DNA of 64,000 nucleotides from Verrucomicrobiaceae bacterium (GCA_027487435.1 JAIYDP010000355.1:1-64000); one strand, 5' to 3'. Positions 52,269 to 62,012 are shown, counted from the first letter of the stretch. Notes: generated by a model from the letters alone, not told the origin. Numbers and translations are program-made.

Positions 52269-53099
52269 ATGAATGAAACTTACAGTCCCTTAGTGCCGCG
52301 TGAAGGATGGCACGTTATGCATTTATTTTACCGCGTCGATCACAGCCTCTGGCAGATGTTTTCTAACGAGCAACAGCGGGCCGCGATGACGAAATTGACA
52401 GAATTGGTCGCAGAAATTCGCGCTACACCAGATACCCATCTACTGACATTCGCCATCGCCACGCCGAAAGCAGATGTCGGCTTCATGCTGCTCACTCCCG
52501 ATCTTCAGGTGGCGACGGCTTTTGAAAAACGTCTAACACTTTCCTTAGGAGCGGACGTTCTGCAACCTTGCTACTCGTATTTATCGCAAACTGAAAGGTC
52601 TGAATATACGACTACTACCGCGCAGCACGCAGCAGAGCTGATTCGAGACAAAAACATGACGGAAGGCAGCGAAGAGTATCTTCAAGCGATTTCCGAGTTT
52701 GAACAAAGAATGGAGCATTACCTCCAACACCGCCTCTATCCAGTTTTGCCTAACTGGCCAGCAATATGCTTCTATCCTATGTCGAAAAAGCGGAGTGGTG
52801 CCGACAACTGGTATGCTTTGGACTACGAGACACGACGCACTCTTATGGCTGGGCATGCTCGCACCGGCCGAAATTTCTCGGGAAGAATCCTACAGCTCAT
52901 CTCAGGATCTACGGGTTTGGACGAATATGAATGGGGTGTAACCCTTTTGGCCAAGGACACCATCGACATCAAATCAATCGTTTATGAAATGCGTTTCGAC
53001 GAGGTTTCCGTACGCTACGGGGAGTTTGGCGACTTCTACATCGGCATGCAACTTCCTCTCGACGAGCTGTTTCGTCGTGTTTGTTTGGTAAACGACTGA
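52269..53099 (+). CDS. chdC: Coproheme decarboxylase (HemQ, chlorite-dismutase fold)
   Basis: A 276-residue enzyme that oxidatively decarboxylates coproheme to protoheme in the coproporphyrin-dependent pathway. The conserved YPMSKKR carries the reactive Tyr, LMAGHARTGR the haem-ligand His, and ISGSTGLDEYEWGVTL and YEMRFDEVSVRYGEFGDFY follow. It lies 12 bp after the KPVVEQ protein gene. Confidence 0.92.
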   Translation: MNETYSPLVPREGWHVMHLFYRVDHSLWQMFSNEQQRAAMTKLTELVAEIRATPDTHLLTFAIATPKADVGFMLLTPDLQVATAFEKRLTLSLGADVLQPCYSYLSQTERSEYTTTTAQHAAELIRDKNMTEGSEEYLQAISEFEQRMEHYLQHRLYPVLPNWPAICFYPMSKKRSGADNWYALDYETRRTLMAGHARTGRNFSGRILQLISGSTGLDEYEWGVTLLAKDTIDIKSIVYEMRFDEVSVRYGEFGDFYIGMQLPLDELFRRVCLVND

Positions 53100-53149
53100 T
53101 AGGAACATTTGACTTCTGCGTATTTTTGACTACCTTTCGATCATCGAGT

Positions 53150-54136
53150 ATGAAACGCCTGTATTACGGAATTTTAACAATTTTCTTGCTCGCCAAGAGC
53201 GGTGCCCAAAATTTGCCGCAGCGTCAAAGCGATGTAATTTCCGCGCAGGTAGAACAAATGTATGAAAAAGGCCTCCGCTTTCTGTCGTCAAAGCAGAACA
53301 AAGAAGGTTGCTGGGACGATTCCCAAGGAAACGAGCCCGGTGTCGTAGGATTAGCGACGATCGCGTTTCTTGCCCATGGCGAAGATCCGAATCACGGTCC
53401 GTATGCAAAAAATATCCGTCTTGGAATCGATTACATCATTGCAAATCAAAGCTCGACGAACGGCTACATCGGCAGTAGCATGTACAATCACGGGTTTGCC
53501 ACCTTAGCCTTGGCAGAAGCTTATGGAGCAATTGAGCACCCAAAAATTGCCCTAAGTTTAAAGAAAGCAGTGGAACTCATTCTATCTTCACAGAAGCGCA
53601 ATTCGAAAAAAGCTTGGCGCTATACTCCCGATGCCAATGATGCCGATACAACCGTATCAGGTTGCCAAATTGTGGCATTACTCGCAGCACGTAACGCAGG
53701 AATCGCGGTGCCGGATGAAGCGATTCAAGGCGCTTTAGCTTACATGGATAAATGCCGCGGAAGCGACGGCGGCTATGGTTATACATCAGCTGGCGGAAGT
53801 CGCCCTACCTTGACCGCAATCGGCTCGCTTTGCCTATCACTCGCCAAGAAGAAGGACAGCAAAGGATTCTTAGCCAGCACGAAATATTTGCAGAATCAGA
53901 TCAACTATCGCGATCCTCATTATCCGTATTACTTAGAATACTACATGTCACAGGCTTTATTCCATGCCGATGAAAAATTGTGGGACGAATGGAATGCAAA
54001 GAATATCAAGCTACTTTCAACGACTCAATCACCTGACGGCTCTTGGCCTGGCCGTATGGGATATGCCTTCAATACTTCTGGGGCACTCCTCTCTTTGGCT
54101 CTCAATTATCGATTTTTGCCAATCTATGAAAAATAA
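53150..54136 (+). CDS. Secreted prenyltransferase/squalene-cyclase-like alpha-barrel protein
   Basis: A 328-residue protein with signal peptide (ILTIFLLAKSGAQ). Repeats of the squalene-hopene-cyclase type: GLRFLSSKQNKEGCWDD, GIDYIIANQSSTNGYIG, LAYMDKCRGSDGGYGYTS and LSTTQSPDGSWPGRMG. DADTTVSGCQIVALLAARNAG is typical of the PVC family. The DxDD catalytic motif of true cyclases is not seen, so catalysis is doubtful. Start at ATG 53150. The next gene overlaps its end by 11 bp. Confidence 0.82.
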   Translation: MKRLYYGILTIFLLAKSGAQNLPQRQSDVISAQVEQMYEKGLRFLSSKQNKEGCWDDSQGNEPGVVGLATIAFLAHGEDPNHGPYAKNIRLGIDYIIANQSSTNGYIGSSMYNHGFATLALAEAYGAIEHPKIALSLKKAVELILSSQKRNSKKAWRYTPDANDADTTVSGCQIVALLAARNAGIAVPDEAIQGALAYMDKCRGSDGGYGYTSAGGSRPTLTAIGSLCLSLAKKKDSKGFLASTKYLQNQINYRDPHYPYYLEYYMSQALFHADEKLWDEWNAKNIKLLSTTQSPDGSWPGRMGYAFNTSGALLSLALNYRFLPIYEK

Positions 54137-55811
54137 CATGCTCCTTTTTCTTTCTCGTTCGCAATTGGCAAAGCCATCTGCATGTTGGATAGTTGTTGCA
54201 TCATGTCTATCCTTAGCATCTTCCAAGGCTGAGGATGTGTTGCGCTTCTCCAATGCGGATCAACTCCACGGAAGTTTTCAAGGGATTGATGAGAAAGGAG
54301 AAATCTCATGGAAAAGATCGTCCACAGATTCAGTTTACCAATCGAAAGAAGTGCGGTCTGTTATTTTCGGTTCCAACAAAAAAATCAATTCCGCAGAATA
54401 CTCTTACATACGCCTCAAAAATGGCGATATCATTCCGGGCAATGTCGTGCAGCTCACCGACAAAACATTAAAAATCAAAGGTGATGTTGTAGGGGATTTA
54501 GAGATTCCTCGCGAACATGTTCGAGAGATTTGCCCAGAGCCTTTCGGGGGACGTATTCACTATGTGGGTCCCTTTACCACTGAGGGCTGGAGCGTCCTTC
54601 ATCCAAAGGAAAAAGGAAAAGATCAAGCTTCTTCAGCTGAGGCGGCAAAGGATGCTCCCGATCAGAAAGACGATGCAAATAAAGGTGAAAAAGAGGTCGA
54701 TGCCGCAACTGAAACACCGAAAAAGGCGATGGAAGCGGAAAAAAAAGATGATGATAAGCATTGGAAACACATCGGATCTGCTTGGTATCGCAAGGACAGC
54801 TCGCTTACGTTAATCCGCAAAGACTGCCTTCCTTCCTCTTCTCTATTACGCTTCCGCGCACAATGGAGAAGCAGGATCAACTTAAATATCGTGATGAATG
54901 CCGATTTTATGCCACCTCCTGCAAAAAAAGAAAATAAAGAGGATGCAGGCGAAGCCAAAAAAAATGCAGCTATTGCTATGGCTGGAGGTATGATGTTCCA
55001 AAACAGCAGTCAACAGATGCACTTGCCCAGTTTGGGAAATGCCATTGTGCTGAATATCTATCAAAGCTACCTCTCGCTGTCCCGTGTCGGCTACAGAAAA
55101 AATGGTGAATTTTTCGTTAACCGTATCACGCAAGCTCCTTCAGCGCTCCAGCTCGAAGAGTCAGGCGATTCGGTTTTTGAAATTCGTAGCGATAAAGCAG
55201 CTGGCATGCTGATGCTTTTTGTCGATGGAAAATATGCGGCCCAGTGGGAAGATATCAAGGAATCCGCAGACGTGGAAGGAGATGATGGTGATCAAATGCT
55301 TCCTCTTGGTAATGGGATAGGCTTTCAAGTAGCAGGAAACAAATTACCGATCCGAATTAACGACATTGTGATCGCGGAATGGAACGGGGTTCGCGATCCA
55401 GCACGTAGCTTTGCTCATGACAAGCGTGATATTCTGCTACTTACCAATGGCATGGATCGTTATTCTGGCACACTTGAGAGCATTAGCAACGGCACAGCGG
55501 TTTTCCAAAGTAGCCTAGGAAAATTATCGATTCCTCTAACGGAGCTCTCAGAAATACACTTTGCAGGATTAGACGATAATGCATCGAATGTCCAAACCGC
55601 ATCTTCGATAGGAATTTCGTTCTTCCCCATTGGGAAAGTTTCTGGACAGATTGTTGGTGCAGACTCAAACCAAATTCAAATCAAGCACCCGTTGGCAGGT
55701 GACCTGAAATTACAGATGAATCAAGCTCTCATGATTCATTTTTCCGACGAAAATAGTTTTATCGATGATCTTTTAGTCGATGATAAACCACTAGAAATCC
55801 CTGAAGAATGA
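54126..55811 (+). CDS. Secreted NGD/GDL-module protein 1 of 3
   Basis: A 561-residue protein with signal peptide (VVASCLSLASSKAED). It has two N-terminal modules: VLRFSNADQLHGSFQGI, and RLKNGDIIPGNVVQLTD ... VVGDLEIPREHV. A charged Lys/Glu-rich linker (about 160-225), a LamG-like core and C-terminal modules (RYSGTLESISNGTAVF ... GKLSIPLTEL, and LAGDLKLQ) follow. The same architecture occurs in the next two genes, so the three are tandem paralogues. Start ATG 54126, with ATG 54138 as alternative. No enzyme motif is seen. Confidence 0.78.
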   Translation: MKNNMLLFLSRSQLAKPSACWIVVASCLSLASSKAEDVLRFSNADQLHGSFQGIDEKGEISWKRSSTDSVYQSKEVRSVIFGSNKKINSAEYSYIRLKNGDIIPGNVVQLTDKTLKIKGDVVGDLEIPREHVREICPEPFGGRIHYVGPFTTEGWSVLHPKEKGKDQASSAEAAKDAPDQKDDANKGEKEVDAATETPKKAMEAEKKDDDKHWKHIGSAWYRKDSSLTLIRKDCLPSSSLLRFRAQWRSRINLNIVMNADFMPPPAKKENKEDAGEAKKNAAIAMAGGMMFQNSSQQMHLPSLGNAIVLNIYQSYLSLSRVGYRKNGEFFVNRITQAPSALQLEESGDSVFEIRSDKAAGMLMLFVDGKYAAQWEDIKESADVEGDDGDQMLPLGNGIGFQVAGNKLPIRINDIVIAEWNGVRDPARSFAHDKRDILLLTNGMDRYSGTLESISNGTAVFQSSLGKLSIPLTELSEIHFAGLDDNASNVQTASSIGISFFPIGKVSGQIVGADSNQIQIKHPLAGDLKLQMNQALMIHFSDENSFIDDLLVDDKPLEIPEE

Positions 55812-57103
55812 GCCTGAAGTGTTTCCAACTTTTCTACGTCATCCCTCTAGCATTTGGATTGATGCACTGCGCATCTGCGGACAATATTTCGCTTGGAGTT
55901 CATGGGCAATTGCAGGGCACCATTGAACCATCCGCATCAGAGGGTATGATTCAATTGCGGTCACCTCTAGCCGCCGATCCCTTACTTGTCAAAAAAGACA
56001 CAATATCTTCTTTGAAGTTCTCAAACCCAAAACAAGTGGCGAAACTTCCTCAAGTCATTCGGTTGAAAAACGGCGATCAATTGCCGATTGAAATCGAGTC
56101 ATTTTCTAACAATGTCCTTCGCTTCATCAGTCCATGGAACACGACCCATGACTTGGAAAAAAACCGCATCGATTCGCTATCACTTGGTACGAGCGATAGT
56201 AAGATTCTCTATTCTGGACCAAAGCAGAAAGAATGGAATCTGAGTGACGGATGCAAATTCAATGATGGTGTCGTTCAATTTGGCAGCTCTGGTCAGGCTT
56301 CTTGGCAAGTGCCCAAGCTCCCATCGCGTCACATCATTACGTGTAATTTAGACTTTAAATCAGATGGCAATATCAAAATCATAATCGCCAGCGATTCGGC
56401 TCAACCGTATAGTTCGGAAATGAGCGGTTATACCATTACGATGAATCAAGAGACCCTGCAGATGACTCGAAACCTAAAGGCAGGAAAAAAAATCTACTTG
56501 CTGAACGACCAAAAATTTCTTTCCCAAGAAAAAATCAGTCAACCCTTGTCCTTAGAATTGCGCGTGGATCAAGACAATCGCATGCTGCAACTCTTCATCA
56601 ACGGCAAGAGCGTTCGTAATTCCATCATGGATCCTGAACAAACCGGGGAAATGCCGAAAGGGGTCAATTATCACCTGATGTGCAATGGCAGACAGCAAGA
56701 AACGCAATTGAATCAATTTACCATCTCTGATTGGAACAGCAATCTCGCCACTTCAATAGCAGAAAAACGTCTCTCGACGAAAACCGACATGCTATACGAC
56801 ATTGAATCCAATCATTGTTCTGGAGAGCTGGTTGCCATCACTAAGGGCGCAGAAAAAAAGATTACTTTCAGCAATCCTCATTCGCCTGCCCCTATTGAGT
56901 TACCATTTCAAAGTGCCGCTATATTGTATTTCTCGGGTGAAACGACGAAGCCCGATGGGTCATTCATCATCCGCACCTCTGGGGCTGGCACTTTGCATGT
57001 AACGGAATACCAACTCAACGATGGCATGGTAAAGACCAAGCATTCGATCATAGGAGACTTGGCAATTCCTCTCTCTCACATAGAAGAAATCTCACGCTCA
57101 TGA
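55808..57103 (+). CDS. Secreted NGD/GDL-module protein 2 of 3
   Basis: A 431-residue paralogue of its neighbours. The signal sequence ends near LMHCASA, so it could be a lipoprotein. Modules: IRLKNGDQLPIEIESF at about 75-115, a LamG-like core (SDGNIKIIIASDS, LSLELRVDQDNRMLQLFING), and a C-terminal module VTEYQLNDGMVKTKHSIIGD with LAIPLSHIEEI. It overlaps both neighbours by 4 bp (ATGA), indicating translational coupling. Confidence 0.78.
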   Translation: MSLKCFQLFYVIPLAFGLMHCASADNISLGVHGQLQGTIEPSASEGMIQLRSPLAADPLLVKKDTISSLKFSNPKQVAKLPQVIRLKNGDQLPIEIESFSNNVLRFISPWNTTHDLEKNRIDSLSLGTSDSKILYSGPKQKEWNLSDGCKFNDGVVQFGSSGQASWQVPKLPSRHIITCNLDFKSDGNIKIIIASDSAQPYSSEMSGYTITMNQETLQMTRNLKAGKKIYLLNDQKFLSQEKISQPLSLELRVDQDNRMLQLFINGKSVRNSIMDPEQTGEMPKGVNYHLMCNGRQQETQLNQFTISDWNSNLATSIAEKRLSTKTDMLYDIESNHCSGELVAITKGAEKKITFSNPHSPAPIELPFQSAAILYFSGETTKPDGSFIIRTSGAGTLHVTEYQLNDGMVKTKHSIIGDLAIPLSHIEEISRS

Positions 57104-58482
57104 AGAAGTATTTTTCTATTTTTTCCCTCGTTACTCTCACATCATCATTTTCTGAAGTAGCGAAATTGCCTTTATTGACGTTTGTCAATGGTGACAAACT
57201 CCAAGGTGTAGCTGTAGCGGTTGAAGATCAGAAGTTGGCTTGGAAATCGGAAATCCTTGGTGCTACGAGTCTCTTGTTTGTAGATAAAATCAAAGAACTC
57301 AGTTTCCCATCCGCTGTCGCCGCCAAGTCGGATGCCAGTCACATTGCCCACGTGCGCTTCAATCCTGATCTTCGTCAGCAGAACCAAAAATTAGCGGGAG
57401 ATTCGCTATACGGTTCCTTAGTCGATGTTACCGATACAAGTATCATTCTTGATACTTGGTATGCAGGAAGACTTACCATTGATCGCAACATGGTGAGCCA
57501 ACTGGAAATTCAAGAGATGCGACCGCCTTTGTACACAGGCCCGAATCTAACTTCAGATTGGAAAGCCGTGCCAACAGGCTCTTGGGTGCAAGAAGATGGG
57601 AAACTTCTTATGAAAAGAGAGTCGGGTCACATAGGACGTGAATTCAAAGAAATGCCCGAAAGCTATTGTTTTTCCTTTTTGGCTGAATGGAGCGGGCAAC
57701 TCTCCATGCAATTAACCTTTTGTGCCGATCAAATGGACAGTAATAGACCTGAAGATGGCTACATTCTCTACATCGATGCTAGTTATTGTCATCTAAGAAG
57801 AAGTGTGAAAGGCGCTCAACCTCAAATGTTTGGAGCCATGAGAGGGGAGGAAGGGCCAGATACTAGCACCATAAGAGAAAAAGAAAAATCTGTTTTCAAA
57901 CTTTATGTTGATCGCTCGACGGGGAAGATCGTTCTGTTTAGCGATGAAACAAAGATTCACGAATGGCAAGATCCATCCCCCAAATGCAAAGGGAAAATCA
58001 TTCATTTTCAGCCATCGAATACGCGAAACCAAAAGACCCGCATCAGCCAGATTGCCATGAACCATTGGGACGGTTTTCTGTCTCAAGACTTAGAAGATAA
58101 AGCGAACCCTATTACCAATCCTGAACCAGCAAAAGGCGAACAACGCATCCGACTTCGCAACGGCGATATTGCTCTCGGCTCCGTTCAAAAAATTTCTGAT
58201 GGCGCTGTGCAGCTCAAGACACGCTTTGGCGATTTATCTTTACCTATCGAGCGCATCACGGATCTTAAATTAACTCCGCCTGAGTATAACGAGCGATTGC
58301 TACAAAATGGCGATGTTCGCTGTTGGTTTCCTGATGGCAATCACATCACTTTCCGACTCGAGTCGATTACCGCGGAAGGGAAATGGAAAGGTTATGCGCA
58401 AAACTTCGGCGAAACAGAGTTTGATACAAGTGCATTTTCTAAAATCGAGTTCAATCTCTATCCTCCTTTAGTAAAAGATTGA
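57100..58482 (+). CDS. Secreted NGD/GDL-module protein 3 of 3
   Basis: A 460-residue paralogue. Signal peptide MKKYFSIFSLVTLTSSF, then LTFVNGDKLQGVAVAVED, GDSLYGSLVDVTDTSIIL, a LamG-like core (SYCFSFLAEWSGQLSMQLTF, FKLYVDRSTGKIVLF) and a C-terminal module RIRLRNGDIALGSVQKISDG ... GDLSLPIERITDL. Start overlaps the previous stop by 4 bp. The operon order suggests the three proteins form one assembly, but this is an inference. Confidence 0.78.
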   Translation: MKKYFSIFSLVTLTSSFSEVAKLPLLTFVNGDKLQGVAVAVEDQKLAWKSEILGATSLLFVDKIKELSFPSAVAAKSDASHIAHVRFNPDLRQQNQKLAGDSLYGSLVDVTDTSIILDTWYAGRLTIDRNMVSQLEIQEMRPPLYTGPNLTSDWKAVPTGSWVQEDGKLLMKRESGHIGREFKEMPESYCFSFLAEWSGQLSMQLTFCADQMDSNRPEDGYILYIDASYCHLRRSVKGAQPQMFGAMRGEEGPDTSTIREKEKSVFKLYVDRSTGKIVLFSDETKIHEWQDPSPKCKGKIIHFQPSNTRNQKTRISQIAMNHWDGFLSQDLEDKANPITNPEPAKGEQRIRLRNGDIALGSVQKISDGAVQLKTRFGDLSLPIERITDLKLTPPEYNERLLQNGDVRCWFPDGNHITFRLESITAEGKWKGYAQNFGETEFDTSAFSKIEFNLYPPLVKD

Positions 58483-58521
58483 GCAATCTTTCCCGTAAGA
58501 TAAATCAAAGACGTTCTACGT

Positions 58522-58830
58522 ATGAATGTGACGCACATCAGCTCATCTATCGCCATCATGTCGTTTGCGGTAAGCCTGTCATCTTGTGGCATCAGTTCCA
58601 AGCTCAGAACCATCAAGCCAGCGAGCGTTTCTCGTTTCTCTATTCGTGATCTCCTTCCCGCAACCATCCCCGTGATTTCGGTTGATGAATCAAAATGGAT
58701 ATCTAACGAAAGTTACGAGGAAAAACTAGTAGCAGGTTCTGCGGATGTCTATCCCTCTCAAGATCTTGATCTGCCCACAGAGTTGCCTCTCGAAGTCGAG
58801 CAGGGTCTGCTGCCGCCGAAACCTCAGTAG
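58522..58830 (+). CDS. Small lipoprotein
   Basis: A 102-residue protein with a signal ending in lipobox LSSCG (Cys about residue 22). The remainder is Pro-rich and without a known domain. It lies 39 bp after the third paralogue and 13 bp before aat, so it probably belongs to the same transcript. Confidence 0.75.
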   Translation: MNVTHISSSIAIMSFAVSLSSCGISSKLRTIKPASVSRFSIRDLLPATIPVISVDESKWISNESYEEKLVAGSADVYPSQDLDLPTELPLEVEQGLLPPKPQ

Positions 58831-58843
58831 CGACTTTTCTCGC

Positions 58844-59509
58844 ATGGCGCGTGTTGTTTATCTGCCGCAAATCGGTAACGAGCTAATCTTTCCGCCAATT
58901 TCCATGGCGCGGGAAGATGGCATGCTGTGCTTTGGTGGCGATCTTTCCCTAGAGCGCCTTCTTCTCGCCTACCGAAGTGGAATTTTCCCTTGGTATGGCT
59001 CAGACCAGCCAATCATCTGGTGGTCTCCTGACCCTCGTGCCGTAATGATTCCGGATAACATTCGCATCAGCCACAACGTGCGTAAGCTGCTGCGCCAAAA
59101 TAAATTTGACCTCACCAAAAACACCGCTTTTGACAAGGTGATTGCTCATTGTCGAAATATCCCGCGCCATGGCCAAGATGGAAGCTGGATCACCGCCGAG
59201 ATGGAACATGCCTACATTTCCCTGCATCGCGCAGGCTACGCCAACTCGTATGAAGCATGGATCGATGGCGAATTGGTGGGAGGGCTTTACGGTGTCAACA
59301 TCGGTCGCGCATTCTTTGGCGAAAGCATGTTCTCACTTACTGCGAATGCCAGCAAAGTCGCTTTCGCATGGATGATCGATGATCTCATTCGATCTGGCAT
59401 TACGTTATGCGATTGCCAAGTCGCCAATCAACACACCCTATTTCTTGGTGCAAAAGAAATCCCCCGAGAAGAATATTTGCAACTTCTTGACCAAGCCTTG
59501 GTGACGTAA
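58844..59509 (+). CDS. aat: Leucyl/phenylalanyl-tRNA-protein transferase
   Basis: A 221-residue enzyme adding Leu or Phe to N-terminal Lys/Arg for ClpS-ClpAP degradation. Family motifs: DGMLCFGGDLSLERLLLAYR, GIFPWY, WWSPDPRAV, HSYEAW-like YANSYEAW, GGLYGVNIGRAFFGESMFS and CQVANQHTLFLGA. ATG 58844 was chosen over the longer frame because homology starts near VVYLPQIGNEL. Confidence 0.94.
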   Translation: MARVVYLPQIGNELIFPPISMAREDGMLCFGGDLSLERLLLAYRSGIFPWYGSDQPIIWWSPDPRAVMIPDNIRISHNVRKLLRQNKFDLTKNTAFDKVIAHCRNIPRHGQDGSWITAEMEHAYISLHRAGYANSYEAWIDGELVGGLYGVNIGRAFFGESMFSLTANASKVAFAWMIDDLIRSGITLCDCQVANQHTLFLGAKEIPREEYLQLLDQALVT

Positions 59510-59593
59510 GTCCACTAGTCCACCATTGAGTTTTTTGCTACATCTTGCTTTTATCGCTTTGCCACTGGCGAATTCCGCATTACCATACTCCTC

Positions 59594-59851
59594 ATGCCCA
59601 CCGAGCCAAAACCAGATCCTCGCTTTGACGATTTCCTATTCCTGCAAGCACAAAACGCCGGTCTATTTCTTGGGCAACTTCCCCATCCAGCCACTGGTCA
59701 AACCAGCCTCAATCTCCGCGCCGCTCGCTCCGTTCTTGATTCTCTGGAGATGCTCGCCGCCAAAACTGCCGGCAACCTCACCATTCACGAGCAAAAACTT
59801 CTCGATGCCGCCTTGGCCAACATTCGCAGCTTGTACCAAAAAAACGCGTAA
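59594..59851 (+). CDS. DUF1844 protein
   Basis: An 85-residue protein. LFLGQLPHPATGQTSLNLRA, then LDSLEMLAAKTAGNLT and EQKLLDAALANIRSLY match DUF1844, a small helical family of unknown function found in many phyla. It lies 6 bp before kdsA and is probably co-transcribed with the LPS genes. Confidence 0.85.
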   Translation: MPTEPKPDPRFDDFLFLQAQNAGLFLGQLPHPATGQTSLNLRAARSVLDSLEMLAAKTAGNLTIHEQKLLDAALANIRSLYQKNA

Positions 59852-59857
59852 TACCTC

Positions 59858-60670
59858 ATGTCATTCCTTATCAAAAATATCACCGCCTGCAATGGCCAGC
59901 CATTCTTTATCCTAGGTCCTTGCGCCTTAGAAACCGAGGATTTTGCATGGGAAATGGCGCGTGCTTTAAAAGACATCACTACCCGCACAGGCTCGCCATT
60001 CGTTTTCAAAGCGTCATTCGATAAGGCCAACCGCACTTCCGTTTCTTCATTTCGTGGTCCTGGCCCGCAGGAAGGATGCCGCATCCTTGGTCAGATCGCT
60101 AAAGACCTGGATGTCCCAGTCACCACGGATATTCACACGGCCGAACAAGCAGAAATTGCCGCGCCTCATGTGGACATTTTGCAAATCCCAGCCTTTCTCT
60201 GCCGCCAGACCGACCTCCTCGAAGCTGCCGCGAAAACAGGGCGTATCATTAACGTTAAAAAAGGTCAGTTCCTTGCTCCTTGGGATACCATCAACATCGC
60301 AGAGAAACTTCGCTCCTTTGGATGCGAAAGATTTTTCCTCACTGAACGCGGCACCACATTTGGATACAACAATCTCGTGACCGACATGCGCTCCCTCTAC
60401 TGGATGCGCAAAGAAGGCATTCCCGTGATTTTTGATGCCACTCACTCCGTGCAGCGCCCCGGTGGTCTAGGTGGTGCCACAGGTGGCGATGGCGAGTTAG
60501 CTCCTGTTCTTGCTCGTGCTGCTATCGCGACGGGCATCGATGGACTATTCATGGAAACTCATACCAACCCGGCAATCGCGCTCTCCGATGGCCCAAACCA
60601 AATTCCGCTCACGGACATCGAAGCACTACTCCTCAAGCTCCAAGCCATTCACCAAGCGGCGCATGCCTGA
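59858..60670 (+). CDS. kdsA: 3-deoxy-D-manno-octulosonate 8-phosphate synthase
   Basis: A 270-residue enzyme condensing phosphoenolpyruvate and arabinose 5-phosphate to Kdo-8-phosphate for LPS. Motifs: FILGPCALET, FKASFDKANRTS, SFRGPG, TDIHTAEQ, LQIPAFLCRQTDLL, FDATHSVQRPGG and ETHTNP. The Cys of GPC is the residue that marks the metal-dependent class (Asn in the E. coli metal-free enzyme). The next gene overlaps its end by 8 bp. Confidence 0.95.
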   Translation: MSFLIKNITACNGQPFFILGPCALETEDFAWEMARALKDITTRTGSPFVFKASFDKANRTSVSSFRGPGPQEGCRILGQIAKDLDVPVTTDIHTAEQAEIAAPHVDILQIPAFLCRQTDLLEAAAKTGRIINVKKGQFLAPWDTINIAEKLRSFGCERFFLTERGTTFGYNNLVTDMRSLYWMRKEGIPVIFDATHSVQRPGGLGGATGGDGELAPVLARAAIATGIDGLFMETHTNPAIALSDGPNQIPLTDIEALLLKLQAIHQAAHA

Positions 60671-62006
60671 TATCGGAACATCATTTCCTTCTCTTACCAA
60701 GCGAATTACGGCGGGAGTTCTTGGCTTCGCGGCTCTGGTTCCGCTTAGCTACGGTCAGAGTTCTTCCTCTTTGTTAGATCGCATGGAACCGGGTTCCATC
60801 ATCAAAGATTTACTCATTCCGCAGTACAATGACAATCGCCTAGCGACCATCGTCTTGCGGATGGATCAGGCCACCGTTCTTCCCTCCTCTCGCATCCAAG
60901 CGAACCAAACAAGCGTTCATCTCATTCGCAATGACGCGGCAAAGAAACTCGGCGCTACGATCATCCGCATTGAGGAATGTTTTTACAACATTGATTCCCA
61001 GTTGCTTGATTCCTCGTCCTCCGTCCGCGCGACATCGGCTCGCTTGGATCTCCAATCCCAGGGGCTCATTTGCAGCTTGATACGTGGTGAAAAGAATCAA
61101 GAATTCTTTCTCCGCCCACCGGTCATCGGATTCATCAATCCCCGAGAAATTCCCTCAGAACCCAGTATGAAAACTCCTCGCACACTCGCATCGGCCCTGC
61201 TGCTCGCCATCGCCGCTCATGGCGAAGAATCGAAAAAAACTTCGCCTCTCGCCACGCCAGATCTCTCACTCCTGACGCTCCAGCCCAAGAACCAAGAGGC
61301 AGAAGATCAACTTCTTGCGTTTGCGAAAAAACACAACATCCCTCTGCAGGCTGTTACTCCACCTCCACTTCCCGCAGCAGCTCTGGCACCCATCGATCCT
61401 GCGCAAGAAATCCCCGTTTTTAAGGCTGCTGCTGATGCCCTCGGCTTCTCATGTGCTGGGGGAGTCTTTTATACCAGTGCTGCAAACACTCTAACGCTAG
61501 TGGAAGAAATCACCATGCGCGATCCAGCCTACGCTATGACGGTCAAAGGGAAAGTCATCTTGACCTTCGTCCCCGATCCCCCTGAAAAGAAGTCTCCAGC
61601 TCCAGAAATCCAGCCTACACCCGGCCCTGAAAATGCAGACGAGGAAGGGGGAAATCCCGACCCCAAAAAGAAAAAATCTAACGACGAGGACAAAAAAAAT
61701 CCCATGGGAAATCTTTCCACCATCGTTGGCGAAGGAGGCGTTGCCTTTGAGGCCACAGACAAAGACGGCGTTAAAAATTACGCATCAGGCGACAATATTC
61801 GCTACGATGAATCATCACAAATCGCCACACTCACTGGACGTCGGCTCATTTTCCAACAAGGCAACACCTCCCGCTTCGAGTCGATGAATCCCGATGCATG
61901 GCTCAAGTTCAACCGTAAAACCAAAGACTTTTCCATGTCTAACGGATGGAAAGCCTTGCTGGACGTCCCTAGAGATGTGAAAACCAAGGACGTTCCTTCG
62001 CCCTGA
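60663..62006 (+). CDS. Apparent LptC-LptA fusion (LPS transport)
   Basis: A 447-residue frame between kdsA and lptB, the place where lptC and lptA usually lie. Residues about 1-160: signal anchor (ITAGVLGFAALVPLSYG) then beta-rich LptC-like material. At residue 169 a second signal-peptide-like segment begins (MKTPRTLASALLLAIAAHGE), followed by a Pro/Lys-rich region and an OstA/LptA-like end (GGVAFEATDKDGVKNYASGD, LTGRRLIFQQG). No stop separates the halves. It may be a true fusion, or the second half may be translated separately from ATG 61167. Homology to LptC/LptA rests mainly on context and is weak. Confidence 0.6.
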   Translation: MPDIGTSFPSLTKRITAGVLGFAALVPLSYGQSSSSLLDRMEPGSIIKDLLIPQYNDNRLATIVLRMDQATVLPSSRIQANQTSVHLIRNDAAKKLGATIIRIEECFYNIDSQLLDSSSSVRATSARLDLQSQGLICSLIRGEKNQEFFLRPPVIGFINPREIPSEPSMKTPRTLASALLLAIAAHGEESKKTSPLATPDLSLLTLQPKNQEAEDQLLAFAKKHNIPLQAVTPPPLPAAALAPIDPAQEIPVFKAAADALGFSCAGGVFYTSAANTLTLVEEITMRDPAYAMTVKGKVILTFVPDPPEKKSPAPEIQPTPGPENADEEGGNPDPKKKKSNDEDKKNPMGNLSTIVGEGGVAFEATDKDGVKNYASGDNIRYDESSQIATLTGRRLIFQQGNTSRFESMNPDAWLKFNRKTKDFSMSNGWKALLDVPRDVKTKDVPSP

Positions 62007-62012
62007 TCCGCT

